Under the pieces are notes generated by a model, which saw only the letters and a program-made list of their open reading frames with translations, did no database searches and was not told the DNA's origin. A stretch of DNA of 59,254 bases from an uncultured Neomegalonema sp. GTDB lineage: Bacteria > Pseudomonadota > Alphaproteobacteria > Rhodobacterales > Rhodobacteraceae. Positions 42,467-50,166 of this stretch are shown piece by piece; within the stretch, counting starts at the first letter, position 1; every line of letters begins with the position of its first letter. The stretch is taken from positions 1 to 59,254 of the forward strand of contig CALKIZ010000068.1 of assembly GCA_937995735.1 (NCBI GenBank), in the 5' to 3' direction. The position numbers were made by a program, and so were the translations under genes.

Positions 42467-43270
42467 ATGGCGGCGATACGGTCCTTTATCTTCAATATCT
42501 GCTTCTACAGTTTCACACTTTTTTGTGCTGCGGGTGCGGTGTTCACGTCGCTGTTGCTCGGCACAAGAGCCATGCGCGCGATGTTTCGGTTATGGTGCAA
42601 TGGCACGATGTTTCTTGTGCGCTGGGTACTTGGGGCAAAGGTAGAGATCAGAGGCCGCGAACATATCAACGCGGATACCGCGCTGCTGGTCGCCAAGCAT
42701 CAAAGCGAGATGGATATCGCCGTCATGGGAACGGTCTTTCCGAATTACGGGGCCATCGCCATGCAAGAGCTGGATAATTATCCGCTCGTTGGCCGGATCG
42801 TTACGCAGCTCGGCCATATCAAAGTAAAGGTCGAGGGACAGCGGCAAAATCAACTACCCCAAGTCCTTGAAGGCGCAAGACGTGTTCACGACGAAGGACG
42901 CCCGATTCTCATCTATCCCGAAGGCACATTGATGCGCCCCGGAAAGAAAATGCGATACCGCGCCGGGGCTTGGCACATCTATCATGAATTGGGTGTGCCT
43001 GCTGTGCCCGTCGCCAAAAGCCTGTCGCTTGCTTGGCCGCGCCGGGATTGGCGAAAGTTTCCCGTGCGTTGCGCAATTGAATTCCTCGAACCCATCCCGC
43101 CGGGACTAGGCAAACAGGAGTTTATGCAAACGCTGGAAGACCGGATTGAAATCGGCTCAAATGCGCTCATCCGCGAATTCGCCACTACCGAACAATTGGA
43201 AGAAATCAGGTTCGATTATGAACATGATGGCGGCAGTTGGTCAGCAACCCGCCAGCCGGAAAAGCCCTAG
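42467..43270 (+). CDS. plsC: 1-acyl-glycerol-3-phosphate acyltransferase (PlsC-type)
   Basis: A 267-residue membrane acyltransferase. An N-terminal hydrophobic helix (about 5-30) precedes the catalytic HX4D box H78-QSEM-D83. Further motifs are IYPEGTLMRPG and AGAWHIYHELGVPAVPVA. It esterifies lysophosphatidate to phosphatidate, or another lysophospholipid. It lies 5 bases upstream of the DUF2867 gene. An LplT/Aas-type transporter and an ABC membrane domain follow within 3 kb, so a lipid-remodelling module is conceivable. Assignment by motif; exact acceptor unknown. Confidence 0.92.
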   Translation: MAAIRSFIFNICFYSFTLFCAAGAVFTSLLLGTRAMRAMFRLWCNGTMFLVRWVLGAKVEIRGREHINADTALLVAKHQSEMDIAVMGTVFPNYGAIAMQELDNYPLVGRIVTQLGHIKVKVEGQRQNQLPQVLEGARRVHDEGRPILIYPEGTLMRPGKKMRYRAGAWHIYHELGVPAVPVAKSLSLAWPRRDWRKFPVRCAIEFLEPIPPGLGKQEFMQTLEDRIEIGSNALIREFATTEQLEEIRFDYEHDGGSWSATRQPEKP

Positions 43271-43275
43271 AGCAG

Positions 43276-43776
43276 ATGCTTCAAACAAACAATGTTCAGA
43301 CTTTGGGATCACTGGAAAAGCTAGATTTTTTCGATTTTCGATCCGTTAGCTTACCGACTGCGATCGAACCAATTGAGGCATGGAAGATTATCATGTCGCG
43401 TCCGCAGCCTATTTTGAAAATAGCTTTTCGTATCAGAGATGCCATCTCATCTTTATTCGGCGTGAAGAGAATTCACGGATTTAGTGGCAGATATGCGGAT
43501 AGAGTTAAAGAAGGTGATAAGCTCGATTTCTTCATTGTAGAGGCTATAAATCCTAATGTTCTGGTCCTGACGGAACGAGATAGCCACCTTGATGTCATGA
43601 CCTGCATTTCGACAGTAGGAAAAACACTCACGGTTACTTCATCTGTGATTTATCATAATTGGTTTGGACGCATCTACATGATCCCAGTTGGCCCTGCACA
43701 TAAGATAATTGTAAATCGAATGCTAAAGAACCTTCAGCGGGACCTACTAAAACAGGAGCAATTTTCCTCTAAATGA
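43276..43776 (+). CDS. DUF2867 protein, AT-rich
   Basis: About 166 residues from the ATG at 43276, five bases after plsC; a longer frame to 43237 would overlap plsC. The core (about 60-160) shows the DUF2867 pattern GVKRIHGFSGRYADRVKEGD, VEAINPNVLVLTERDSHLDV, SSVIYHNWFGRIYMIPV and GPAHKIIVNRML. The family is SRPBCC-like in shape and of unknown function; in other bacteria it is often fused to NAD-binding domains. Codon use is clearly more AT-rich than plsC, which suggests a recent arrival or weak expression. Family likely; function unknown. Confidence 0.75.
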   Translation: MLQTNNVQTLGSLEKLDFFDFRSVSLPTAIEPIEAWKIIMSRPQPILKIAFRIRDAISSLFGVKRIHGFSGRYADRVKEGDKLDFFIVEAINPNVLVLTERDSHLDVMTCISTVGKTLTVTSSVIYHNWFGRIYMIPVGPAHKIIVNRMLKNLQRDLLKQEQFSSK

Positions 43777-43836
43777 TAAAAACTAACAAGAAAGTATCTG
43801 GCGATCTAGCAATATGATCGCTCCATATATTCCTTG

Positions 43837-44808
43837 TCACGCCACGTCAGGAAACGGCCCATCCTTCGTCGCATCGCGCAACATGCCGTATCGAATGCGC
43901 GCGAAGGCGACCTCACGATATAGATTTGTCAATTCGCGAATGGGTCCGGCGAGACGCTCCAAACCAGAGACAAATGCAAGAATAACGCCGATCTCAGTCT
44001 CTCCCTGAATAACAAGATACCCGCCATAAACCGTCACGCCGAAAGGCCCAAGGGCAATCAAAAAATTGTTGATGGATTTCATGGCGTTCTTCGTGAGTGC
44101 AAATCGCTTGCGAAGGCCAAGGATACGGTCCGTCAGACCGATATATTCTTCGGTTGCTTCCTTACCAACCAACGCATGTTCGGCGTTATCAACAATAAAT
44201 CCACCTAATTCTCGAACCCTCAGCGCAACATCTTTTGTGAGCATGTTCATGCGCATCTGTGCGAGCGGGACAATCAGGAACTGCGGCGAATAAAGCGCCA
44301 GTGCAATTGAAGCCACGACTGGCTCGACCCAGAACATATATCCCAAGACAAAAACCAATGTTCCGATTTGCAAAAGCGGTCCTGAAAAAGCCGACCCGGC
44401 AAAACCGCCTAATTTTTGTGCTTCGCTAGTCAGCATGGCGACCACAGCACCCTCATCAATTTCCTCTCCATTTTTCGTCGATGCAGAAGGAGATGTCGTC
44501 GTATAAAGACAATGATAGAGGGATCGACGAAGCGAGTGGACAAGACCTGCCGCGATATATTCTCGCTGTAACTTCATCAAAAATTTCAGACCTGCTGCAA
44601 GGATCAATGCACCTAAATAAAAAGCAGCAAGCAATACCAGCAGATCAGCATCTTTCTGAGCAATGGCTTCGTCGAGAATGCGGCGCTGTATTTCCAATGG
44701 GATCGGTGCAAGCGGCAACAGCGCTAAGGTCAACACGATAACAACAACCTGACGACGTTTGGTGTGATTAAGGATGTACCTGTAAACCGACGGCGGCAGA
44801 GTGGCCAT
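43837..44808 (-). CDS. Stand-alone ABC exporter membrane domain (no ATPase domain)
   Basis: A 323-residue protein covering a full type-1 ABC exporter transmembrane domain, with about six helices (for example VVVIVLTLALLPLAPIPLE, LVLLAAFYLGALILAAG, LGYMFWVEPVVASIALALY). The ABC_membrane-like helix-loop LVHSLRRSLYHCLYT is present. The sequence ends shortly after the last helix, at MLRDATKDGPFPDVA; there is no Walker A, signature or Walker B. No nucleotide-binding domain lies in the flanking DNA on either strand. It needs a partner ATPase elsewhere or acts as a scaffold. It is divergent from the MFS gene. Confidence 0.8.
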   Translation of the reverse strand: MATLPPSVYRYILNHTKRRQVVVIVLTLALLPLAPIPLEIQRRILDEAIAQKDADLLVLLAAFYLGALILAAGLKFLMKLQREYIAAGLVHSLRRSLYHCLYTTTSPSASTKNGEEIDEGAVVAMLTSEAQKLGGFAGSAFSGPLLQIGTLVFVLGYMFWVEPVVASIALALYSPQFLIVPLAQMRMNMLTKDVALRVRELGGFIVDNAEHALVGKEATEEYIGLTDRILGLRKRFALTKNAMKSINNFLIALGPFGVTVYGGYLVIQGETEIGVILAFVSGLERLAGPIRELTNLYREVAFARIRYGMLRDATKDGPFPDVA

Positions 44809-45011
44809 AAAATGCTTTCAATCAAAGAAGAACAGTAGAGATCTGTCTATCGGATGGCATCAATGTGCTATGGTCTCTAAATCACGATTTCGCGCGTCAA
44901 AGAAGGTCTGCGGGATTATTTGCATGGTTGATTCTTGACTAAGAACCACGTCAAACATGAAAACCCCTTAAACATGGCCGAGGGCAAAACCCTGCACAGG
45001 ACGATGATCTC

Positions 45012-46328
45012 TTGACCTCACCCCCCTCAGACATGCCGCCGTCCAGCCCATTCACCTTGATGAAAGAGCGCCGGTTCGCGCCGTTATTTTGGGTTCAATC
45101 TTTTGGCGCATTCAATGATCAAGTCTTCAAGACAGGGTTATTGACATTGCTTACTTTTAAGTTGGCAGATGAACTCGGATTAAATGCCAGCCTGCACAAC
45201 ACAATCGGCGCAGCCCTTTTCATTCTGCCATTTGCTTTATTCGCGCCAACCGCCGGACAAATCGCCGATGGTATCGACAAGGCAAAGATGATGCGCTTCG
45301 TCAAAGCCTGCGAGATCATACTCATGATCCTCGCTGCGATTGCGTATCAGGTGCAAAATCTATCCTTCCTTTATGTTCTGCTATTTTTGATGGGTGCGCA
45401 ATCAGCCATATTTGCGCCGATCAAATATGGGATTTTACCGCAATACCTGCGCGAAAATGAATTGATCGCCGCCAATGGATTGGTTCAAGGCGCAACATTC
45501 CTCGCTATTTTGATCGGACAAATCGCCGGAGCAAAACTGATCCTCACGGATGTGGGCGTTACGATTATCGGAGTGGTCGTCATAGGCATTGCCGTGATTG
45601 GGTTCATTGCCAGCCTGTTTGCCCCTCCCGCACCGCCGCTGGGAACCCCGCCAAAGGTCGACTGGTTCTTTCCGCGTGCAATGTGGGATGTGATCTCCGC
45701 AGGACGAAAAGTGCCCAAAGCGTTTGAAGCCGTGCTTGCGATTGCATGGTTCTGGTTTACCGGCGCGACATTCCTCACGCTGCTCCCTCCCTATGCAAAG
45801 GAAACCTTACGGGGAGACGAGGATGTCTTCATTCTGTTGCTCGCAACATTCTCTGTGGGGGTCGCTGTCGGCGCAGTGCTGTGCGGCAAGATATTCGGAT
45901 CAGGGGCGCGGATAAGAACCTCTGCATGGGGCGCAGGTGGTATCGCGCTGTTCTCGATATTGCTGTTTCTAGCAAGCGGGATTTACTCGGGGACCACGGA
46001 TAGTGTTCGCCAAACCGACTTGATCAGTATCGGTACGTTTTTGTCTGAGCCTTCAGCGTGGGCAGTCTTAATCTGCTTTGCATTACTCGCGGCTTGCGCG
46101 GGGCTTTATCTGACACCTGTAAACGTTGTTTTGCAGGTAGAAGCTCCACCGGATGAGCGGGGCCGGTTTATCGCTTGTTCAAACACAATCGACGCCATCG
46201 CGATGACATTTTCAGCCGTCCTCGCTGCTGTGCTGACTATGGCGGGGATGAGTCAACCGACGATTTTTGCATTGGTGGGTGCGACAGGAGTGTTCGCAGC
46301 AATTTGGGCAAGGCGTCATCCAGCATAA
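45012..46328 (+). CDS. MFS protein of the LplT/Aas lysophospholipid type
   Basis: Up to 438 residues with 12 predicted helices. The N-terminal motif FAPLFWVQSFGAFNDQVFKTG and PIKYGILPQYL are characteristic of the MFS half of Aas and of LplT, which flips lysophospholipids into the cytoplasm for re-acylation. The protein has no acyltransferase domain, unlike Aas, so PlsC upstream (42467) could supply it. Start is uncertain: TTG at 45012 follows AGGA, ATG lies at 45033, and another at 45060. Family from motif; substrate inferred. Confidence 0.85.
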   Translation: MTSPPSDMPPSSPFTLMKERRFAPLFWVQSFGAFNDQVFKTGLLTLLTFKLADELGLNASLHNTIGAALFILPFALFAPTAGQIADGIDKAKMMRFVKACEIILMILAAIAYQVQNLSFLYVLLFLMGAQSAIFAPIKYGILPQYLRENELIAANGLVQGATFLAILIGQIAGAKLILTDVGVTIIGVVVIGIAVIGFIASLFAPPAPPLGTPPKVDWFFPRAMWDVISAGRKVPKAFEAVLAIAWFWFTGATFLTLLPPYAKETLRGDEDVFILLLATFSVGVAVGAVLCGKIFGSGARIRTSAWGAGGIALFSILLFLASGIYSGTTDSVRQTDLISIGTFLSEPSAWAVLICFALLAACAGLYLTPVNVVLQVEAPPDERGRFIACSNTIDAIAMTFSAVLAAVLTMAGMSQPTIFALVGATGVFAAIWARRHPA

Positions 46329-46371
46329 GAAAGTCTCAATAGCCGACCGGAAGCTATACCCTTATAATAGT

Positions 46372-46402
46372 GCAGGCGACCCTGCGGGAGCGGGTCGCCT
46401 GC
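46372..46402. terminator. Perfect 11-bp hairpin after the MFS gene
   Basis: GCAGGCGACCC (46372-46382) pairs exactly with GGGTCGCCTGC (46392-46402) around a nine-base loop, about 44 bases past the MFS stop and in a convergent gap with the Gly/Phe/Arg-repeat gene. No U-tract follows, so it may be a Rho-type or processing hairpin rather than a strict intrinsic terminator. Confidence 0.45.
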
Positions 46403-46497
46403 CATAATCCGCATCAGGAGTGTTGAGGGATTTCCGCGGATTATCTCTATAAAGAAGGCTCGCTGGCCTTCGAAGTTCTCAACTATTTGGGAGACGG

Positions 46498-46878
46498 TTA
46501 CCTTCTAAAGCCGCGACGACCTCCCCTGAAACCACGTCCGCCTCTAAAGCCACGGTTTCTGAAACCGCGATTGCCTCTGAAGCCTCTGCCGCCTCTGAAG
46601 GAACGACCCCCTCTGAAGCCACGGCTGCGAAAACCGCGATTTCGAAAGCCAAATCCCCGATTAAAGCCGAATCCCCTATGCCCGCCAAAAAAGAATTTTT
46701 TTCCGAAGAAAAAACCACCATGGCCGAAGCCGAAGCCGTTAACTTTTTGAAGCAGTAATTGCTTGGGTGCAGGGACTTCTGCCACTGCCGAGTTGAACAA
46801 TTTTGGCGTTGCGGAAGCCACATTTGCCATTGAAAAACTCATCACGACGGCAGCAAGTATCATCACTAAACGTTTCAT
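46498..46878 (-). CDS. Secreted Gly/Phe/Arg-repeat low-complexity protein, 126 aa
   Basis: About 126 residues from the ATG at 46878, with AGGAGAGGA upstream. A signal peptide (about 1-24, ending ANVASA) is followed by a short ordinary stretch, then about 80 residues made almost only of Gly, Phe, Arg and a few His, Lys, Asn and Ser. Typical units are GFGFGHGG, GFRNRGF, RGFRGGR and RGGRGFRG. There are no acidic residues in that block, so the mature protein is strongly cationic and aromatic. It resembles sticky or phase-separating RGG/FG-type sequences rather than a folded enzyme. No family recognised. It is monocistronic, 211 bases downstream of purA on the same strand. Confidence 0.8.
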   Translation of the reverse strand: MKRLVMILAAVVMSFSMANVASATPKLFNSAVAEVPAPKQLLLQKVNGFGFGHGGFFFGKKFFFGGHRGFGFNRGFGFRNRGFRSRGFRGGRSFRGGRGFRGNRGFRNRGFRGGRGFRGGRRGFRR

Positions 46879-47089
46879 AATCCTCTCCTTCATGCCCCGT
46901 TAACCGTGATGAAGAGAGTGACTTATTTTAAGGATTTAGCAACGCACGCTCAATCACGAGAAAGAACCCAGTTGTGATATCTTTGAGAGGAACCATTTCG
47001 GGACCAGCAGCATTAAAAACCGGCTGGTCATCGAAAATCGCTGTTTCGAATTGGTCGATCCAATTACTTTACTAAGAAAATCTATCGTT

Positions 47090-48382
47090 TCAACCCTCAA
47101 AAGGGTCAGTCACGAGGATGGTATCATCCCGCTCGGGCGAGGTTGACAACAGGGCAACCGGCGTTTCGATCAATTCTTCGACGCGCTTGACGTATTTCAC
47201 CGCAGCAGCGGGTAAATCAGCCCAGCGCCGTGCGCCTTCGGTTGATTCAGACCATCCCGGCATTGTCTCGTAAATCGGTTCCGCCTTGGCTTGCAGTGCC
47301 GCCGCCGCAGGTAGATGATCATACTCGACGCCATCAACGCGATAGCCAGTACAGATCTTCAACTCTTCAAATCCATCGAGGACATCAAGTTTCGTCAGTG
47401 CAACGCCCGTGATGCCCGAAATGGTCGCCGTTTGCCGAACGAGACAGGCATCGAACCACCCACACCGCCGCTTGCGCCCGGTCACAGTGCCGAATTCGTG
47501 ACCCCGTTCTCCAAGTCGCTGGCCGATAGCGTCCTCTAGCTCGGTCGGAAACGGGCCTGAACCAACCCGCGTGGTGTAAGCTTTGACGATGCCCAGCACG
47601 TAGCCGACAGCCCCCGGCCCGACACCGGAGCCTGCAGCCGCTTGACCCGCCATTGTGTTTGACGAAGTAACATAGGGATACGTCCCATAGTCAATATCAA
47701 GCAATGCACCCTGTGCGCCCTCGAACAGAACCCGCTTGCCCGCCTTGCGCGCGATATTCAGCTCTCGCCAGACAGGGGCCGCAAAGGGGAGAATGCGCGG
47801 GGCAATCTCTAACAGCTCTGCTTTCAACGCTGCGCCGTCCAGAGGTGCTTCGCCCAAGCCTTTGCGCAATGGATCGTGGTGCGCGAGCAGACGGTCAATA
47901 CGATCATCCAGTGTCTTTTCGTCAGCCAAATCCCCAAGGCGAATGGCGCGGCGTCCGACTTTATCTTCGTAAGCGGGGCCAATACCGCGCCCTGTTGTAC
48001 CGATCTTTGCTTTGCCTGCCGCTTCTTCGCGCAGACGATCAAGATCGCGGTGTACCGGCAAAATCAACGGTACGGTTTCGGAGATTTTCAGGCGGTCCGG
48101 GCCGACAACAACATCTTGTTCGCCGATACGCGCAATTTCATCCAACAGCGCCCAAGGATCGAGAACGACACCCGATCCGATAACCGATTGCTTATTTTCG
48201 CGCACAATACCAGAGGGCAACAACGATAGCTTGTAGACTTTGCCGTCGATTACCAGCGTATGGCCTGCGTTATGGCCACCCTGAAAGCGAACAACGACAT
48301 CAGCGCGTTCACTCAACCAATCAACGATCTTACCTTTGCCTTCATCGCCCCATTGAGCGCCGACTACAGCTACGTTTGTCAT
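47090..48382 (-). CDS. purA: Adenylosuccinate synthetase
   Basis: A 430-residue GTP-dependent enzyme forming adenylosuccinate from IMP and aspartate in purine synthesis. GDEGKGK at 12-18 is the P-loop-like phosphate site, with [39 protein letters not shown] and [11 protein letters not shown], all conserved. It lies divergent from the folD-like gene (146-base gap to its likely start). The C-terminus ends as usual after the [13 protein letters not shown] motif. Complete and typical. Confidence 0.97.
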   Translation of the reverse strand: MTNVAVVGAQWGDEGKGKIVDWLSERADVVVRFQGGHNAGHTLVIDGKVYKLSLLPSGIVRENKQSVIGSGVVLDPWALLDEIARIGEQDVVVGPDRLKISETVPLILPVHRDLDRLREEAAGKAKIGTTGRGIGPAYEDKVGRRAIRLGDLADEKTLDDRIDRLLAHHDPLRKGLGEAPLDGAALKAELLEIAPRILPFAAPVWRELNIARKAGKRVLFEGAQGALLDIDYGTYPYVTSSNTMAGQAAAGSGVGPGAVGYVLGIVKAYTTRVGSGPFPTELEDAIGQRLGERGHEFGTVTGRKRRCGWFDACLVRQTATISGITGVALTKLDVLDGFEELKICTGYRVDGVEYDHLPAAAALQAKAEPIYETMPGWSESTEGARRWADLPAAAVKYVKRVEELIETPVALLSTSPERDDTILVTDPFEG

Positions 48383-48528
48383 GCTATCTTCTCCGTTGCA
48401 GCGCGCATGTCTAGCCCATGGAAGGGCGTCGGGGGAAGGACTGAGTTGAGCAAAATGAGTCGCATCAAGGCGAGTGGAGCTATTGCGCGGCTGTCATGTC
48501 AGGGAAAACACCTATTCCGGGCATTGAA

Positions 48529-49428
48529 ATGACTGAAACGACGCATAAATTACTCGATGGACGCGCAATCGCTGCACAGATTCGCTCCGATGTTGAAGCC
48601 GATGTCACGGCCCTCAAAAATGAAGGATGGCCGGTCCGGTTGGTCTCGATCTCGGTGGGTGATACCGAGGCGGCGCGGCTTTATGTTCGGAATCAGCAAC
48701 GCGCCGCCGAAAAGGTCGGTATGGACTTCGAAGCCCGCGACTATCCGGCGGATATTGGGGCCGAGGAATTGCTCGGAATCGTTCATGGGCTGAACACGGA
48801 TCGCCGCGTTACCGGCATTATCGTGCAACGGCCAACCCCTGACCACCTGCCGGAGCGAGATATACAGCGCCGCGTCCATCCTCTAAAAGACGTGGAGGGG
48901 ATGCATCCCTCGAATATCGGCGACATCGTTTATAATGATTTGCGTATGGGGCCTTGTACGGCTGTTGCCGCTGTTGAGATGCTCAAAGCGACGAAAATGA
49001 GCCTTGAGGGGCTGGAAGTCACCGTTATTGGACATTCGGCAATTGTTGGAAAGCCCATCGCGTTTTTATTGATGGCAGAGGGCGCGACCGTCACGGTGTG
49101 TCATCACCAGACCCGAAATCTCTCCATGCATTCGCGCTCTGCTGATGCGGTTTTTGTGGCTGTCGGCAAACCGAACCTCGTGACCGGGGATATGTTAAAG
49201 CCGGGAGCCGCGCTGATTGATATTGGGATCAATCAGGTTGAAGGGCGTGTGATAGGCGATGCGGACTTCGAAAGCTGCGCAGAAGTTGCCGGTTGGATAA
49301 CCCCTGTTCCGGGCGGTGTTGGCCCTGTCACTGTCGCAACGCTGCTTCGCAATGCGGTGACGGCAGCACGCTTACAACGGGACCGCTATCTTGAAGATTT
49401 TGGGGATGCGGAAACAACGCGCGTGTAA
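48529..49428 (+). CDS. folD: FolD-like methylene-THF dehydrogenase with Lys-to-Gln change at the catalytic site
   Basis: About 299 residues from the ATG at 48529 (the frame opens to 48496, but family members start like MTETTHKLLDGRAIAAQI). The NAD(P) domain is normal: VIGHSAIVGKP, GKPNLVTGDMLKPGAALIDIG and ITPVPGGVGPVTVATLL. The N-terminal active site has Y52-V-R-N-Q56 where FolD has YxxxK; E. coli K54 is essential for cyclohydrolase activity. Q100 and D121 of the triad remain. Yeast Mtd1, a monofunctional dehydrogenase, also lacks this Lys. The enzyme may therefore oxidise methylene-THF without hydrolysing methenyl-THF; that is inference. It is divergent from purA and convergent with the AlaX-like gene. 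Confidence 0.9.
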   Translation: MTETTHKLLDGRAIAAQIRSDVEADVTALKNEGWPVRLVSISVGDTEAARLYVRNQQRAAEKVGMDFEARDYPADIGAEELLGIVHGLNTDRRVTGIIVQRPTPDHLPERDIQRRVHPLKDVEGMHPSNIGDIVYNDLRMGPCTAVAAVEMLKATKMSLEGLEVTVIGHSAIVGKPIAFLLMAEGATVTVCHHQTRNLSMHSRSADAVFVAVGKPNLVTGDMLKPGAALIDIGINQVEGRVIGDADFESCAEVAGWITPVPGGVGPVTVATLLRNAVTAARLQRDRYLEDFGDAETTRV

Positions 49429-49433
49429 TTCTC

Positions 49434-50120
49434 TCACGCAAAATGGAGACTTACGCGGCGGTTTTGCTTCCCTTTTTTCTCGACCTTGCCGAGTCGGACT
49501 TTGCCGATCTCAGCCGTAGAAGTGACATGCGTACCGCCGCAGGGCTGTAAATCGACATCACCGATGCGAACCAAACGAACGCGCCCTTGGCCTTTCGGGG
49601 GTTTGACAGTCATCGTCTTGACCAAGCCGGGATTGGCGTCGAGTTGTTCGTCGGTGATCCATTCCGTTGTCACAGAATGATCCGCAGCGATCATGGCATT
49701 AAGCGCGTCTTCGATGGCCTGTTTATCCTCTGGCGCCTCGGGCATATCGAAATCGAGACGCGATTTCTCAACCCCTATCGCCCCGCCTGTAACCGGCAGC
49801 GGAATAGCAACCGACAAAAGGTGAAGCGCGGTATGCATCCGCATCATCGCATAGCGGCGATCCCAATCGAGCGTTGCTGTTACGTTATCGCCAACCGCGG
49901 GAAGCGGACCTTCGCAGACATGAACGATTGTCTCGTTATCGCCTTTGATCGTATCGAGCACCGTGGCCGATCCAAGCGTTCCCGTGTCTCCCGGCTGTCC
50001 GCCACCGGCGGGATAAAACACACTCTGATCCAACGTGACATGCGTTCCATCAACGCTCACGACATTGGCTTCGCAAGACCGGAGCGTTGCGTCGTCTCGG
50101 AACAGAGGGGTTGTTGGCAT
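49434..50120 (-). CDS. AlaX-type alanyl-tRNA editing protein
   Basis: A 228-residue free-standing editing domain related to the C-terminal half of AlaRS. Zinc-site residues are present as H96-TAL-H100 and C194-GGT-H198. The N-terminal SVFYPAGGGQPGDTG is also diagnostic. It hydrolyses mischarged Ser-tRNA-Ala or Gly-tRNA-Ala. It starts at ATG 50120 with GGAGAGCGCC upstream. It is convergent with the folD-like gene (six-base gap) and downstream of the large mechanosensitive-channel gene on the same strand. Family and zinc site are clear. Confidence 0.93.
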   Translation of the reverse strand: MPTTPLFRDDATLRSCEANVVSVDGTHVTLDQSVFYPAGGGQPGDTGTLGSATVLDTIKGDNETIVHVCEGPLPAVGDNVTATLDWDRRYAMMRMHTALHLLSVAIPLPVTGGAIGVEKSRLDFDMPEAPEDKQAIEDALNAMIAADHSVTTEWITDEQLDANPGLVKTMTVKPPKGQGRVRLVRIGDVDLQPCGGTHVTSTAEIGKVRLGKVEKKGKQNRRVSLHFA

Positions 50121-50166
50121 GGCGCTCTCCTCAATAAAGCTGGCGCTTATGGATCAAGAAAACCGA

